Assembly: GCF_963676685.1 (NCBI RefSeq)
Contig: NC_092355.1
Span: 76,847,176-76,911,175, forward strand
Length of the DNA stretch: 64,000 nucleotides
Source of the DNA: Mytilus edulis
Taxonomy: Eukaryota; Mollusca; Bivalvia; Mytilida; Mytilidae
Direction: 5' to 3'
Under the pieces are notes generated by a model. That model did not search any database. It worked only from the letters and a program-made list of their open reading frames with translations, and was not told the origin of the DNA. The stretch's first letter is position 1. Every line of letters starts with the position of its first letter. This document shows, piece after piece, positions 1-12,799 of the stretch. Both the position numbers and the translations under genes were made by a program.

Positions 1-131
1 CATTTGCATCATTGAAAGTCAAAAACAAAATCAAAACTATGCTGTTTATACTAATATCTACAGCTGGTGTTCCTCAGCAAGAGGTAAAATGGTTCATTAT
101 TAAATAAATGGATAAAACAAAACCATAACCA

Positions 132-2043
132 GATGCTCCGCAGGGCGTAGCTTTATACGACCGCAGAGGTTGAACCCTGAACGGTTAGGGCAAGTATGGA
201 CACAACATTCAAGCTGGATTCAGCTCTAAATTTGGATTGTGATTAAATAGTTGACACAGCATAGGTTTCTGACACAGAATGAATGTGTTCTAATGAACTT
301 AAAATTTTTGTTTCTCTTAGAGCAATTCACTATGCTGTTGAATATTAATCCTCTCAAAAAAATGTTTGAAGAAATTTTCTTTTTTATTTATGAAATTTCA
401 AATGAGAAAAATTGAACCCAATTTTTTTAATCACATCCCCCTTTCCCTTATTCCAAAACTAATCTCAATTAAAATTTCTAATGGAGTTTGCAACAATAAC
501 TACTCATTTAAATACATCATAAAATATTAAGATGTAAAAAAACTGCTTGTTATCACTGAATGGTAAAGATTATTTTAATTTATCAGTTGGTAGTAAAAAG
601 TGAATATACATTGTATATTGTATATAACAAAGATTTAAGTTGATTCTGGACAAAGAAAGATAACTCCAATTAAAAAAAAATCTTGCTATTGCACAATATT
701 TTGCAATTAGATATTTCTTGCTTACTATTCTGGACAAAGAAAGATAACTCTAATTAAAAAATTTTTGATATTTCACAATATTGTGCAATTAGATATTTCT
801 TGCCATTGCACAATACTGTGCAATTGAAAAGACTTGCTATTGCACAATACTTAATATAATAATTTTAGATCCTGATTTGGACCAACTTGAAAACTGGGCC
901 CATAATAAAAAATCTAAGTACATTTTTGGATTCAGCATATCAAAGAACTTCAAGATTTCAATTTTTGTTAAAATCAGACTAAGTTTAATTTTGAACCCTT
1001 TGGACTTTAGTGTAGACCAATTTGAAAACAGGACCAAAAATGAAGAATCTACATACACTGAGTTAGATTTGGTATATCAAAGAACCCCATTTATTCAATT
1101 TTTGATGAAATCAAACAAAGTTTAATTTTGGACCCCGATTTGGACCAACTTGAAAACTGGGCCAATAATCAAGAATCTAAGTACATTTTTAGATTCAGCA
1201 TATCAAAGAACCTAACTAATTCATTTTTTGTCAAAATCAAACTAAGTTTAATTTTGGACCCTTTGGACCTTAATGTAGACCAATTTGAAAACGGGACCAA
1301 AAGTTAAGAATCTACATACACAGTCATATATATATTGACAGTTAGATTCAGCATATCAAAGAACCCCAATTATTCAATTTTGATGAAATCAAACAAAAGT
1401 TTAATTTTGGACCCTTTGGGCCCCTTATTATGTTGGGACCAAAACTCCCAAAATCAAACCCAACCTTTCTTTTATGGTCATAAACCTTGTGTTTAAATTT
1501 CATAGATTTCTATTTACTTATACTAACGTTATGGTGCGAAAACCAAGAAAAATGCTTATTTGGGTCCCTTTTTGGCCCCTAATTCCTAAACTGTTGGGAC
1601 CTAAACTCCCAAAATCAAAACCAACCTTCCTTTTGTAGTCATTAACATTGTGTTTAAATTTCATTAATTTCTATTTACTTAAACTAATGTTATTGTGCGA
1701 AAACCAAGAATAATGCTTATTTGGGCCCTTTTTTGGCCCTTAATTCCTAAACTGTTGAGACCAAAACTCCCAAAATCAATCCCAACCGTTCTTTTGTGGT
1801 CATAAACCTTGTGTCAAAATTTCATAGATTTCTATTAACTTAAACTAAAGTTATAGTGCGAAAACCAAGAAAATGCTTATTTGGGCCCTTTTTGGCCCCT
1901 AATTCCTAAAATGTTGGGACCAAAACTCCCAAAACCAATACCAACCTTCCTTTTGTGGTCATAAACCTTGTGTTAAAATTTCATAGATTTCCATTCACTT
2001 TTACTAAAGTTAGAGTGCGAAAACTAAAAGTATTCGGACGCCG

Positions 2044-2087
<44 letters not shown>

Positions 2088-2150
2088 TGACGCCAACGTG
2101 ATAGCAATATACGACGAAAATTTTTTCAAAATTTGCGGTCGTATAAAAAA
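132..2150 (+). repeat. Hairpin-ended tandem-repeat element, family C (HINE-like)
   Basis: The left end holds a short imperfect stem-loop (134-151) followed by TTTATACGACCGCA at 152-165. The right end carries its exact reverse complement, TGCGGTCGTATAAA, at 2134-2147, followed by an A run. Between them are several diverged copies of a monomer of about 160 bp, seen from the recurring TTGGGACCAAAACTCCC block at 1433, 1594, 1755 and 1914, and then a GAC microsatellite. Subterminal inverted repeats, internal monomers and a microsatellite match non-autonomous Helentron/DINE-type elements; that class is inference. The 5' part (129-300) is a repeat I recognise from mussel genomes. No protein is encoded. 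Confidence 0.7.
2044..2086. repeat. (GAC)n microsatellite inside family C element
   Basis: An uninterrupted run of about 14 GAC units lies just before the 3' end of the family C element. The run creates a polyvaline frame on the minus strand that is not a gene. A GAC- or GGAC-rich tract at the same relative place also occurs in families B, D and E. Confidence 0.95.
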
Positions 2151-3400
2151 ACTGTAGGACAAACATAGGACAGATTATATTCCCTGTCGGACAAACATAG
2201 GACAGAATTCATTAATTTACTGATCCTAATGGGAATTTAAAAATGGGCACCTCTTAAGAAGAGACTAGGAAGGGTCTGAGAACTATTTTTTAGTTTATGT
2301 GGACTTGTTAGTTGTTAACAAGGTTCTTTTTACTTTTAAAAAGCTGTTACGTCCGACATTAGAAGATTTTGTCCTACGGTTCGTCCAACAGAAAATTAAT
2401 GGACTCTTGTTACGTCCTAATTTTCAAAATTATGTCAAATTTAGACTGTCAACAGTTTAAAACCTCTTTATTTTTCATTTATATGATAGTATTTAAGGTT
2501 AAGTAATTGTCAAAGTAGAAGCGAAATTGATTCTGTGACTTGTGGTAGCCATTTTAGAGAATATCTTGGATGTTGGACGTAACATTTTTTTGGACAAATG
2601 TTGGATGTAACTTCCATCTCTTGGTTGGACAGAAAGAGTGTTCAACCCTTCAATGTCGTTGACCTCAAGTAAAAAGGAACAGTTGACAGCAATACCGTAT
2701 GCACATCGCGATTGTAGTAAAATTTGTTGTCATATACATTAAAAAAAACTTAAACTGAGTTGGCAACTTGCAAATGAAAATTGAAATGTTCGCCCGTAAC
2801 GGTTGGACAGATTTTTCAAGAGTAAACTTTAATGACAATTCCTGAAAAAAAATAATACTTTCTGCTGTAACTTCATGATGAATTATCACATTTTAGTTAA
2901 TAAGCTCAAGCCTCAAGATATTTTGTGCATTTAATTGCCCTCTATTGTTACATAACTTATATTTCATTTTCACATAGGAAGAAGACAGAAAATGTTAGTC
3001 CAACAACATGACCATTTAAAATTGTTTTTAATCCTTATTTTTCGATGATTTTTCATGTTTTAGTGTCCTTAACCTTGCCAACCCTATTGTTTTACCTGAA
3101 AATCCTTTTTACCTAGTTGCCATTCATAGAAAAAGGTTAATAAAACAATTTTGATTTTGGGTCATTCGACCATGTCACAAAATAAGCATGCAAAAAATAG
3201 GGAATTCAACACTTCATTTATAAAATACTTTATTCAACAATAAACTTTTCATATGAGACTGTTTATATTATCTCTTCATCATGCAGTGAATTGATTAGCT
3301 ACCTGCATTAAAACTCAAAATAATTTAAAATATGAAAAAAATGCATTTTTCTGGGACACCCATTGAAACAGCACTTTACTGAATACTTAGCCATATTTGA
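2151..3400. other. AT-rich intergenic stretch, no gene seen
   Basis: No coding frame with splice signals and no recognisable domain was found. Short related phrases about taggacaaacatag recur at 2156 and 2191. The stretch from about 3100 grades into degenerate family A monomers. Confidence 0.5.
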
Positions 3401-4257
3401 CCCATTACTTATAGTTTAAGAAAAACAGATCAAAACACAAGAACTTAACACTGTGCAATGAACCGTGAAAATGAGGTCACGGTCAAATAAAACCTGCCAG
3501 ACTGACATAAAGATCATAAAATATTTCCATACACCAAATATAGTTGACCTATGGCATAAAGTATTAGATAAAAAGACCAAAACTCAAAAACTTAACTTTG
3601 ACCACTGAACCATGAAAATGAGGTCAAGGTCACATGACATCTGCCCACTAGACATGTACACTTTACAATCATTCCATACAACAAATATAGTAGACCTATT
3701 GCATATAGTATGAGAAAAACAGACCAAAACACAAAAATTTAACTATAACCACTGAACCATGAAAATGAGGTCAAGGTCAGATGACACCTGCCAGTTGGAC
3801 ATTTCCACCTTACAGTCCTTCCATACACGGAATATACTAGCCCTATTGCTTATAGTATCTGAGATATGGACTTGACCACCAAAACTTAACCTTGTTCACT
3901 GATCCAAGAAATGAGGTCAAGGTCAAATGAAAACTGTCTGACAGACATGAGGACCTTCGAGGTATGCACATATCAAATATAGTTATCCTATTACTTAAAA
4001 TAAGAGAGAATTCAACATTACAAAAAATTTGAACTTTTTTTTCAAGTGGTCACTGAACCATGACAATGAGGTCAAGGACATTGGACATGTAACTGACGGA
4101 AACTTCGTAACATGAAGCATCTATATACACAGTATGAAGCATCCAGGTCTTCCACCTTCTAAAATATAAAGCTTTTAAGAAGTGAGCTAACGCCGCTGCC
4201 GGATCACTATCCCTATGTCAAGCTTTCTGCAACAAAAGTTGCAGGCTCGACAAAAAC
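3400..4257 (+). repeat. Hairpin-ended tandem-repeat element, family A, copy 1
   Basis: Diverged monomers of about 145-150 bp are marked by the repeated phrase CAAATATAGTTGACCTATTG and by tgaaaatgaggtcaaggtca. The copy ends at 4217-4257 with the stem-loop TGCAAC-AAAA-GTTGCA set inside an outer GTC(A/G)AGC/GCTCGAC pairing, followed by AAAAA. The 5' end is not clear here. Other copies lie at 8494, 20189 and 38683. Confidence 0.75.
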
Positions 4258-4764
4258 AAATCTATTTTAAAATATGACTCAATTCAAAATTTCTTTTACA
4301 ATAAATCTATAAATGTAGAGCTTCATGGTTTCAAATTAGCTGTGGTCCAAGGTCTGCGACCTTCCACTGTTGTAATCAGACTTTCGTTTTGGTTACTAGC
4401 TACGCCTGACAGACCTTCGATTTGAAAGAAAATTTAACCATCAGTATCGTCATTTCAAAGCCATAATAGATCATATTATTATTGAAATTGAGATAATGAA
4501 ATGTACATCCCTGACCTTGCCGACGAGTGATAAAAGTTATTTTTAACCTTGTACACTTGGAAACACAAGGTTTTAAATAGTTTGCGATAAATCACGTGAC
4601 AAATCATTTAGACATTTTTTTAACAAAGTGAGTCTGCTTCCAAGAGAAAGCCTAAAGATGATGAACAGTCTTCAACACCTTCCGTGAAAACAAAACAAAG
4701 TAAATAAAAATAAAGATCTCACTAAAGACCAAAAAACAATCGTTAAAAACGGGAAGGGAAATGT
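4258..4764. other. Intergenic, no gene seen
   Basis: AT-rich sequence containing a piece of the dispersed ctgcgaccttccactgttg repeat (about 4320-4440). No supported exon. Confidence 0.4.
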
Positions 4765-5192
4765 ATGCCCCTCTGGAAAATCGATCGATCGTGGCTATAT
4801 TTTGATGAATTGACTGGTCTAATGTCGTGTACAAACTGCCAAAAGTACCCCACCCATTTAGAAAAAGGAAGTGCACTTGTAAAGGGAACACAAAATCTTA
4901 AAATAGACCCAATAAAAATACACCAAGTGACACCCCAGCATTTATCTTGTTTAAAGCAGTGGATCCATGAAAGTAACCCAAATTTCAAGTATAAAGATTT
5001 ATTGTCAGACACTTATGTATTCTCAAGCAGCAATGTAAACATGAACAGTCATAAATAGATACAAGGTTCTCTTCAACACTGCATACAGTGTTGCAAAAAA
5101 AGGGAAACCCTTCATGCAGTAACTATGAATTTATTCTTGAAAAGCAGAGCAAAAAAAGTGTTGATATTGGTAAGCAGTACTTCAATATTTGA
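4765..5192 (+). pseudogene. Frameshifted zinc-finger (C17orf113/ZNF862-like, hAT-related) protein remnant
   Basis: The first frame (4765-5058) reads a W-L-x-F-D-E segment, then C-x-x-C, and F/LVKGTxNLK...IxxHxxxxxH-like spacing, which is the N-terminal BED/TTF-type zinc-finger layout of C17orf113/ZNF862-like proteins. After a TAG at 5056 the homology resumes one base out of phase from about 5058, giving VLFNTAYSVAKKGKPF, a segment typical of the same family. After a second shift near 5122 it continues as YEFILEKQSKKSVDIGKQYF to a stop at 5190. Family members normally continue for several hundred residues with a C-terminal hAT dimerisation region, which is absent. Two frame breaks plus truncation argue for a dead copy, either of a gene or of a hAT-derived element. 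Family assignment is from remembered motifs, so moderate confidence. Confidence 0.55.
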
Positions 5193-8100
5193 GGTTTTAA
5201 ACTGTTTGTACGATGGATAGTCCATTATCAGATTACATGAGAAACGAGATGAGTTTATGAATTATGAATTACTTCATATAAAAGTAGGACCTGGAATTTA
5301 GGTTGTGGACCTTTCAGTTTGGAGTGTTAAAGGTCCTGGACCTGTTAATTTGAACCCCTTGAGCTTGTCTAACTATTTAATATCCCAACCCTCCTATTGT
5401 GGTATGTAACCCTGTGCTAAAAGTTCTTACACATCCATACACTTATACTAAAGTAATTGTCTGTGAACTAATTTATTTTCCAAGAACCAGTGATGTATAC
5501 CAAAAAAAATAGTTCTCTAAAATTAGATATGGTGTTTTATCTTTTTTCAACTAAACCCAAATTAAAATTTCTGTTAATTGTCCAATAACGTCTCTGAATT
5601 TAGCTTCTGAGCAAATATGTAATAAAAGCATAATTTCTGAAACAGAATGAATGTGGTATAAGTTCTTAAATAATTTCAAAACTAGACATTTACCAATTAT
5701 GGTCCATTATTCAAATTCTAAATACATGGTTGGATTCAGCATATCAAATAACAACATTGTTTTATTTTTTGTTATTTCGGATACTTTGGACCTACATGTA
5801 TATGGGGTCCAGTTTAAAAAATAAGCTCAAATCAAAAAATTAAAACACTGTTCGATTGCACACATTAAAGGACAGCAATGATTTATTGTTTGAAGAAATC
5901 GAATAGTCTAATTTTGGACCCAAACTTGGACCAACTTTGAAAACGAAGCACGAAATAAAAAAAATCTAAAACACTGTTGTAATGACCATAGCAATTAACA
6001 CAAATAATTTATTTTTTGATGAAATCAAACAATGTTCAATTTTGGACCCCAATTTGAACCATGTTGAAAAAATGTGCCAAAAATCAAATATCTAAATACA
6101 TGCTTAGATTCAGCATATCAAAGAAGCCCAACTATTCTTTTTTTTAAAATCAAACAAAGTTTAATTTTGGACCCTTTGGACCTTAATATGAATCATTTCA
6201 AAAACTGATCCTAAAATCCAAATATTAAATACCTAATTAGATTCAGCATATTAAAGACCCCACAGAATTCAAGTCCAGTGAATTAAACACCATTGAAATT
6301 GCTAAAAAATTAGCAATTTATAAAAGTATTGGTTTGTGCCCCTTTTACCTAAACAAATAAGGTTACAACACTTAAAATCAATCCCAAATTTTATTATATG
6401 GTATAACAACTTGTGGCACAATGAAATACCAATAAATAGGCTTATACTCAAGTTATTGTCCAGAAAACAGAAAATCCTTGGTTTTCCCCCCTTTTCAGCC
6501 CCTTATTATTACAGGGTTTGGACCATGACCCCAAAATACACTCAACATTCCTTTTGAAGTATGGAACCTTGTAATAAAATTTCATAGAAACCCATACTCT
6601 AGTACACTTATTAATGTTCTGAAACATGAAAAATGCTTGTTTTGACCCCTTTTTGGTCCCTACTCATGCTACTCACTGAACAGCTACATCAATAACCCCC
6701 AAAATAAATCCCATCCTTTCTATCGTGGAATGGAACCTTGTGCTTAAATTTTATACATATATATACAGTTATACTCAGGTTATTGTCTTTGAATCAGACA
6801 AATAATTGTTTTTGCTAGGCTCTTTCTGGCCCCTTACATAGATGCCAACCCCCTTTTGACACAATCAGTAACAAACTATCAAATTTTCCGTATTTTTGAA
6901 AAGTTTTCAGTAATCATTCATAAACGTGCATTTACCAATAAAAATTACTGACGAGTGGTTGCAAAGTGATGTACACTAAAATTTGTCATTTAACATGTTG
7001 TCTGTAGTATGTATTCCATTCATCAATTGTTCAGATGTTCTCGACTCAAACATTTTTGTTTTGTCAAGGAGAAGTAGAGAAAGCGGGAAAGCTACTTAAT
7101 AAAATGCAAGTTTGCCTCTTCAGAAGTCAGTTAGTTACCCAACAATAGGTTGATAACTCCCGAGAAACCGGAAGCATTACATTGGCGTTTCCTAAATACT
7201 GGACCAGGACGGAAAAGTAATGATAAAAATCCGCGTTTTACAAAATTGAACGTCGATGATTGGGAATCCGTAACTATTCGACTTTGACCGTAATAGCGTA
7301 GTTTTTATCGCAAAATCGGATAAACTACGGAAAAATCGTAATGGTTGGCATCTATGCCCTTATTCCTAAACAGCTACTATAATAATCCCGAAATAAACCC
7401 CAAAATTCCTATTGTGGTAGGGAACCTTGTGCTAAAATGAATAGAGATCCATACACTAATTTTCAAGTTATTGCCTGCAACCCAGAACAATAATTGTCTG
7501 ATGCCCCTTTTCCACCCCTAATTATTAAACGGTAAGGCCATGACAATCACAAATCATTCTAAACTTATAATTTAAAGTATGGAACCTTGTGGTAAAAATT
7601 CATAGAAATCTATTCTATTATACACCAATTATTGTCCTGAATCATGAAAAATGCTTGTTTTTGGCCCCTTTTTGGCCCTTCATTCCTAAACAGCTACAAC
7701 AATATCCCCAAAATAAATCACAACCTTCTTTTTGTGGTATGGAACCTTGTGCTCACATTTTATAGAGACTCATACACTTAGACTCAAATTATTGTCTGTG
7801 AACCTGACAAAAAATGTGTTTTGTTAGACCCTTTTTGGCCCCTAATTCCTAAACATCTATGACCATACCCCCAACATTAATCCTAACTTTCCTTTTGTGC
7901 TGTGGAACCTTGTGCTAAAATTTTGATCAAAGAAATATCTATTATACTCAAGTTATTCACTTAAAACCAGACAAATAATTGTTTTTGGCCCCTAATTACA
8001 AAACTAAGACAATAACCCCTAACACCAATCCCTACCCTCCTATTGTGGTATTGAACTATGCGCTAAAAATTCTTAGAAATGCATACACGTACACTAAAGT

Positions 8101-8300
8101 TATTGTCTGCAAACCAATGTATTTTCAATGAACCAGTAAAACTGACTTTTTTTGGTCCCTTATTAAAAAACCGCTGGACAAAAGCCCCCCAAAACAATCC
8201 CAACTGTCCTTTAGCGATGTGGAACGTTGGGCTAAAATTTCACAGAGATCCATGAACTTATAATCAAGTTATTGTCTGCGAACCAAAATGTCTTCAGACG
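5193..8300 (+). repeat. Degenerate family C-like array of ~160-bp monomers
   Basis: Monomers with phrases such as ttggccccttattcctaaac and tatggaaccttgtgctaaaa recur at about 7365, 7527, 7685, 7845, 8000 and 8162, a spacing near 160 bp. They are much more diverged than those at 1433-1914. The array is interrupted by the 512-bp MITE at 6841-7352. Open frames within it (such as 6336-6557) are accidental. Confidence 0.6.
6841..7352. mobile_element. MITE with GATGCCAACC terminal inverted repeats, TA target duplication
   Basis: The element starts GATGCCAACC and ends GGTTGGCATC, flanked on both sides by TA (6839-6840 and 7353-7354). Inner sequences just inside the ends are also partly complementary (ttttccgta / tacggaaaa). 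A TA duplication is the signature of Tc1/mariner-type transposition. It sits inside the family C-like array, so it inserted later. No transposase is encoded. Confidence 0.75.
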
Positions 8301-8493
8301 CAGACAACACCATGACATAATACTACTGCAAATAAATTTGCAGTTGTACAAAATAATTGCAATAATAAATGCACGCAATAATTTAGAATTTACGGTACGT
8401 ATCTATATGTAGTTCGCCACAAAAGATCCTGACATGAACTCTGCCAGACAGACATATACCCCCAAAAAAATTTAAAATACCAAATATTTATTA

Positions 8494-9538
8494 CAAGAGT
8501 GCACACACTATAATGTCTCGCCTTCTTTATATTGATATTATGCAGATAGTCCTAAACATAAAGCTTTATTACAACTGTCTCATAAACTTAACATTGACCA
8601 ATGAACCATATGAAAATGAGGTCAAGGTCAGATCGACAATGCCAGGCAGACATGTACAGCTGACAATTCTTTCATACAACATATATAGTTGACCTATTGC
8701 TTATAGATTAAGAAAAACAGACCAAAACACAAAAACTTAACACAGAGCAATGAACCGTGAAAAGGAGGTCAAATAAAACTTGCGTAACTGACAATAAGAT
8801 CATAAAATATTTCCATACACCAAATATAGTTGACCTATTGCATATAGAATTAGAAAAAAAGACCAAAGCTCAAAAACTTAACTTTGACCACTGAACCATT
8901 AAAATGAGGTCAAGGTAAGATGACACCTGGCAGCTAGACATGTACACCTTACAATCATTCCAGACACCAAATATGTTAGACCTATTGCATACAGTATAAG
9001 AAAAACAGGCCAAAACACAAAAACTTAACTATAACCACTGAACCATGAAAATGAGGTCAAGGTCAGATGACACCTGCCAGTTGGACATGTACACTTTACA
9101 GTCCTTCCATACACCCAATATACAAGACCTATTGCTTATAGTATCTGAATTATGGACTTGACCACCAAAACTTAACCTGTTCACTGATCCATGAAATGAG
9201 GTCGAGGTCAAGTGAAAACTGTCTGATTGGCATGAAGACCTTGCAAGGTACGCACATACTAAATATAGTTATCCTATTACTTAAAATAAGAGAGAATCTA
9301 ATATTACAAAAAATCTTAACTTTTTTTCAAGTAGTCACTGAACCATGAAAATGAGGTCAAGGACATTGGACATGTGACTGACGGAAACTTCGTAACATGA
9401 GGCATCTATATACAAAGTATGAAGCATCCAGGTCTTCCACCTTCTAAAATATAAAGCTTTTAAGAAGTGAGCTAACACCGCCGCCGGATCACTATCCCTA
9501 TGTCGAGCTTTCTGCAACTAAAGTCGCAGGCTCGACAA
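8494..9538 (+). repeat. Family A element, copy 2, near full length
   Basis: The left end, caagagtgcacacactat then TGTCTCGCC, is shared with copies at 20189 and 38683. The body is made of monomers of about 145-150 bp. The right end at about 9500-9538 has the outer pair GTCGAGC/GCTCGAC enclosing an inner stem-loop and then AAAAA. Confidence 0.8.
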
Positions 9539-9558
9539 AAATTATTAATGAAAATTAC

Positions 9559-9610
9559 CTTCCATCCCTTGTCCAGCAGTCACACCTGGAGATTCCTCTG
9601 ACATGACAGA
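9559..9610 (-). CDS. Ankyrin-repeat gene, exon 8 (last recognised)
   Basis: On the minus strand a polypyrimidine tract ending tttcag precedes TCTGTCATGTC, and the exon ends GGAAG before GTAATTTTC, so both splice sites are canonical. It is 52 bp and reads, from phase 0, SVMSEESPGVTAGQGME plus one base. Exon 7 (22141-22212) also ends in phase 0, so the two join in frame. The peptide is acidic and non-repetitive, as expected for a tail after the ankyrin domain. The gap of 12.5 kb to exon 7 makes the link an inference. The final exon and polyadenylation site were not found in 1-9558. Confidence 0.5.
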
Positions 9611-9639
9611 CTGAAAAAAAATGAGGAATATGCACTGTG

Positions 9640-10147
9640 AATATACCTTTACTCATATCACTTGTAGAACTATTAAATTTCTAAAATATAAAAAATAATA
9701 TATGAAAAACTAATGGAGGTTATCTTAATAGATATAAACCAGTCACTTAAGTTTCATAGAAACTGCTCAAAGCACTTTCAAAGATATTGTCTGAAAACTG
9801 GAAAATCACCCCTTTTAATGAATTAAATCCCATAACTTGGAAACGTAAAATCTAAAATTTACATCTATAGATACAAACAATTCACCTAAGTTTCATGAAA
9901 ACTGCTGAAAGCATGTTTGAGTTATTGTCTGAAAACTGGAAAATCCCCCTTTTTTTATGCATAAAAACCCTTAACTCATAAACGTAAAATCCAAAATATA
10001 TAAAAATTGTCAATAGATATAAACACTTCACTAAAGTTTCAAGCAAATTGATTTTGTTATTGTTCGACATGTTGATGACGAATGGACAAACGGACGGACG
10101 GACAACTGTATACCATAATACGTCCAGAAAACGGGCGTATAAAAACT
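9640..10147 (+). repeat. Hairpin-ended tandem-repeat element, family E
   Basis: Two monomers about 140 bp apart (gtttcat-gaaactgct...gtctgaaaactgg near 9751 and 9891) and part of a third are followed by a ggacggacggac tract (10085-10103). The 3' end, at about 10119-10146, holds ATACGTCC pairing with GGGCGTAT across a short loop and then AAAAA. The left boundary is uncertain. The open frame 9882-10286 on the minus strand runs through it and is not supported. Confidence 0.55.
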
Positions 10148-10406
10148 GATATTTATGGATTTCTATTAGTTTTAAAATGAATCCATGTATGTCATTTGGT
10201 ATCTGGTTGAAAGTTGTGTTCTTTGCAGTAATATCACATCTTTTTTCATACAAATGATAATAAAAATAATAACACAGTACACTCAAACATGTAGTTGTAT
10301 GTGGAATACCGGAACATTTTAACCACGAGCAAGACTTGTTAAGATTACAAGATAAAAGCTAATTAAGAATAAATTGACAAAAAAGGAATTTCTGTTTAAT
10401 ACTTAA

Positions 10407-10996
10407 AGGGGCATTAGCTGTCTATTTCATGTTAGGCTCGATAGTATGTATCATCATTTGGTGTGTATTTAACTGTTTAAGTCTAGACGCCATCTAATTA
10501 ACCATTAAGGCAACCTCCAGAAGACTGCCAACAGTCATCTTTCCCGATATAAACATAAATAAAGATATAAATAGATAGCAAACTTGTGCCATTGGATTTT
10601 TCTAGGTCTGTTTTATTTGATATTATAGGTTAAATCAATATGTTAATAATCATTTTACCTGTATAAGAATGAGTTTTTGTAGATCGAATCAGTCAACCAA
10701 ATGGTTTACCCTTGTTTCACTTCCAATGTTTCAATTATTTTTTCTTTTGATACCTGAACACCTGCCTAGTTCATGCCTGATCCATCTCTAGCTAAGGGGT
10801 TCACATGAATACGGATTTAATGAGGTCGAATTATCCACTTGCAAGTGAATAATTCATTAGCGATCATGTTTCTTTGCTTATTTTGACAAAACTGAACCAA
10901 ACTGACTGCTAAACGTGAATTATTATCTTATTATTTCACTTTCATTAATGATTGAACACATTTATTTTGTTTCTATATCTCGTAGTTAATGCCCCT
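10407..10996. mobile_element. MITE with AGGGGCATTA TIRs and TTAA target sites
   Basis: The ends AGGGGCATTA and TAATGCCCCT are inverted, and TTAA lies on both sides (10403-10406 and 10997-11000). A TTAA duplication is typical of piggyBac-type transposition. A TA duplication with longer TIRs (TTAAAGGGGCATTA) would fit the same sequence, so the superfamily is not certain. It is 590 bp and non-coding. I recognise the family as common in mussels. Confidence 0.7.
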
Positions 10997-11160
10997 TTAA
11001 CTAGAACACGAATCATAAAATAATAAAAGTATTTGTTCTTTTAAAACTTAATTGATAGATACATGCAAAAGTCGGATAGTTTTTATTGTATATAGCTCAA
11101 TGCAATCATGGACAACTGAGAATGAGTATTCTGTAAAATTTTTGAGTTTTTTTTAAACTA

Positions 11161-11868
11161 GGCAGTGGCGGCGCCAGCAAAATAGAAAATATGCTATTTT
11201 GTTGTTTTTGATTAAAATATCTTAATTAAACAAGCAAAATATCATATTTCGAAAGCAATGACTATTTTGCCGGAGCCGGCGATATAGTTAATTTTGTTAT
11301 TTTGACGGTTCTTTGTAAAGTGTGAATTTTAATATTTACTTGTGAAAAATACTACCAAAAAGTGCATTGTCAACATAAAAGAATCAAATTCTTATAGCTG
11401 AAAGATAAATGTCACAATATTTGAGATAACATATAATCGTTTAAAAACATTTATGAGTCCAAGTGAAAAAAATAATTTGTAAAAAGGAATAAAAATAAAA
11501 ACTGTTGAGCAATCATTTGTAGCAAAGAAATCATATCAAACCATGTAGTTGAAATAACTTCTGAAATCCGTCTATAATGCTACATGTATGCATAAGAATA
11601 AAAAGTCAGACTATGCTGTAAAAAAATGAAAGACAAAAATCTCATAGCATATCGATTTAATAAAAACGTTCTATAGTCTAAAAAGATGAATCACATAGCT
11701 TCAAAATCAAAATGTTTAAATCAAATTTAGTTTTGCAATAACAGCCAGTTTTGAATTGCATATTTGTAAACAAAATCTTTTTTACTGCCATGCTGGCTTC
11801 CGCTTACCGAAAGTTAGCAAAAAAGCATATTTTCAATTTTTGACCGCGCTGGCAAAATAGCCACTGCC
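11161..11868. mobile_element. MITE with GGCAGTGGC TIRs and 9-bp target duplication
   Basis: GGCAGTGGC at the left and GCCACTGCC at the right are exact inverted repeats. TTTAAACTA occurs at 11152-11160 and again at 11869-11877. Because a T run precedes the left copy, the true duplication may be 8 bp (hAT) or 9 bp (Mutator/Merlin range). The 708-bp body is non-coding and AT-rich. Confidence 0.8.
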
Positions 11869-12348
11869 TTTAAACTATTACTTCGTCTAGTAAAAAAGTT
11901 TTGGGAAAATATAAAAGGATTCATTGAATCATTGAAAGAATTATATTTCCATTTTTACAGGTTCCATTTCTGTAAATATTGACAATGCATTGCCCATAGG
12001 AACTCCCTTTACAGCTAAAACTGTACCACTTTTACTATGTTTTAAGTTTTGAAAAAAAAATCATATCCGAGAATGGAAAGTTCATATGCACTACTATTTT
12101 TTTAAAGGTCAAAATATAGGGCTGTACGTGCGGCATATTTTCAACGTTTATATGCCCCGAACTTTTAAGTGTTTAAACTAACACTAAATTTCTTAACTAC
12201 TCCTACCTCGACTGTAGGGTTACTACATATTACTATATAAACAATATTCACATGTATATTTACTGGTAAAATTCCCAAGTTATGTCTCTAGGAGATGCAA
12301 CCTACAGATCAGAACTGAGAACCAGTATGTGAACAAAATTAATTATCT

Positions 12349-12799
12349 GGTCCGAGACCACAATTGTCGTCCCTTGATTTTCGTTGTTCACGAATATAGT
12401 CCCTAGTGTTAACAGTGGGTTACTTGCCATTTATTTGAATACCCCTTCCAAATTAATTTATCCATGTTTAATGCCTCAAATTGTAAGTAGGGGGGTGAAA
12501 TTACACTGTAAAAAAATTTGGGTCCAGAATTTTAAAGGAAAGTAGTGATTTGGTCCAGGTGAAAAAGGTTGAAATATAGCACTTCCGACGCTGTCAAAAG
12601 ATTTCAAGACGCCCTAAAGATAAAATTGTCCATATTTTGAGTTAGAGACGATGAAGTTTTCTATAATTTTGATATAATTTGTCCCAAAAGTAGTACAACA
12701 CACTGTAAAAGTTTCATTGAGAAAGCGCAGGTGGGATTTTTTTAATTTTCATTTATGTTCTAAAAGAAATGCACTACGAATTAATTGTGTTCTCGGACC
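12349..12799. repeat. Composite element, left 451-bp TIR repeat
   Basis: Begins GGTCCGAGAC and ends TCTCGGACC. The inner neighbour is TAAGAGG. It does not end TG...CA, so it is not a standard LTR. Confidence 0.85.

Noticed and set aside
1981-2166. Polyvaline minus-strand frame
   Set aside because: Product of the GAC microsatellite.
9882-10286. 134-codon minus-strand frame
   Set aside because: It runs across the family E element end and its microsatellite; composition is that of AT-rich repeat DNA.
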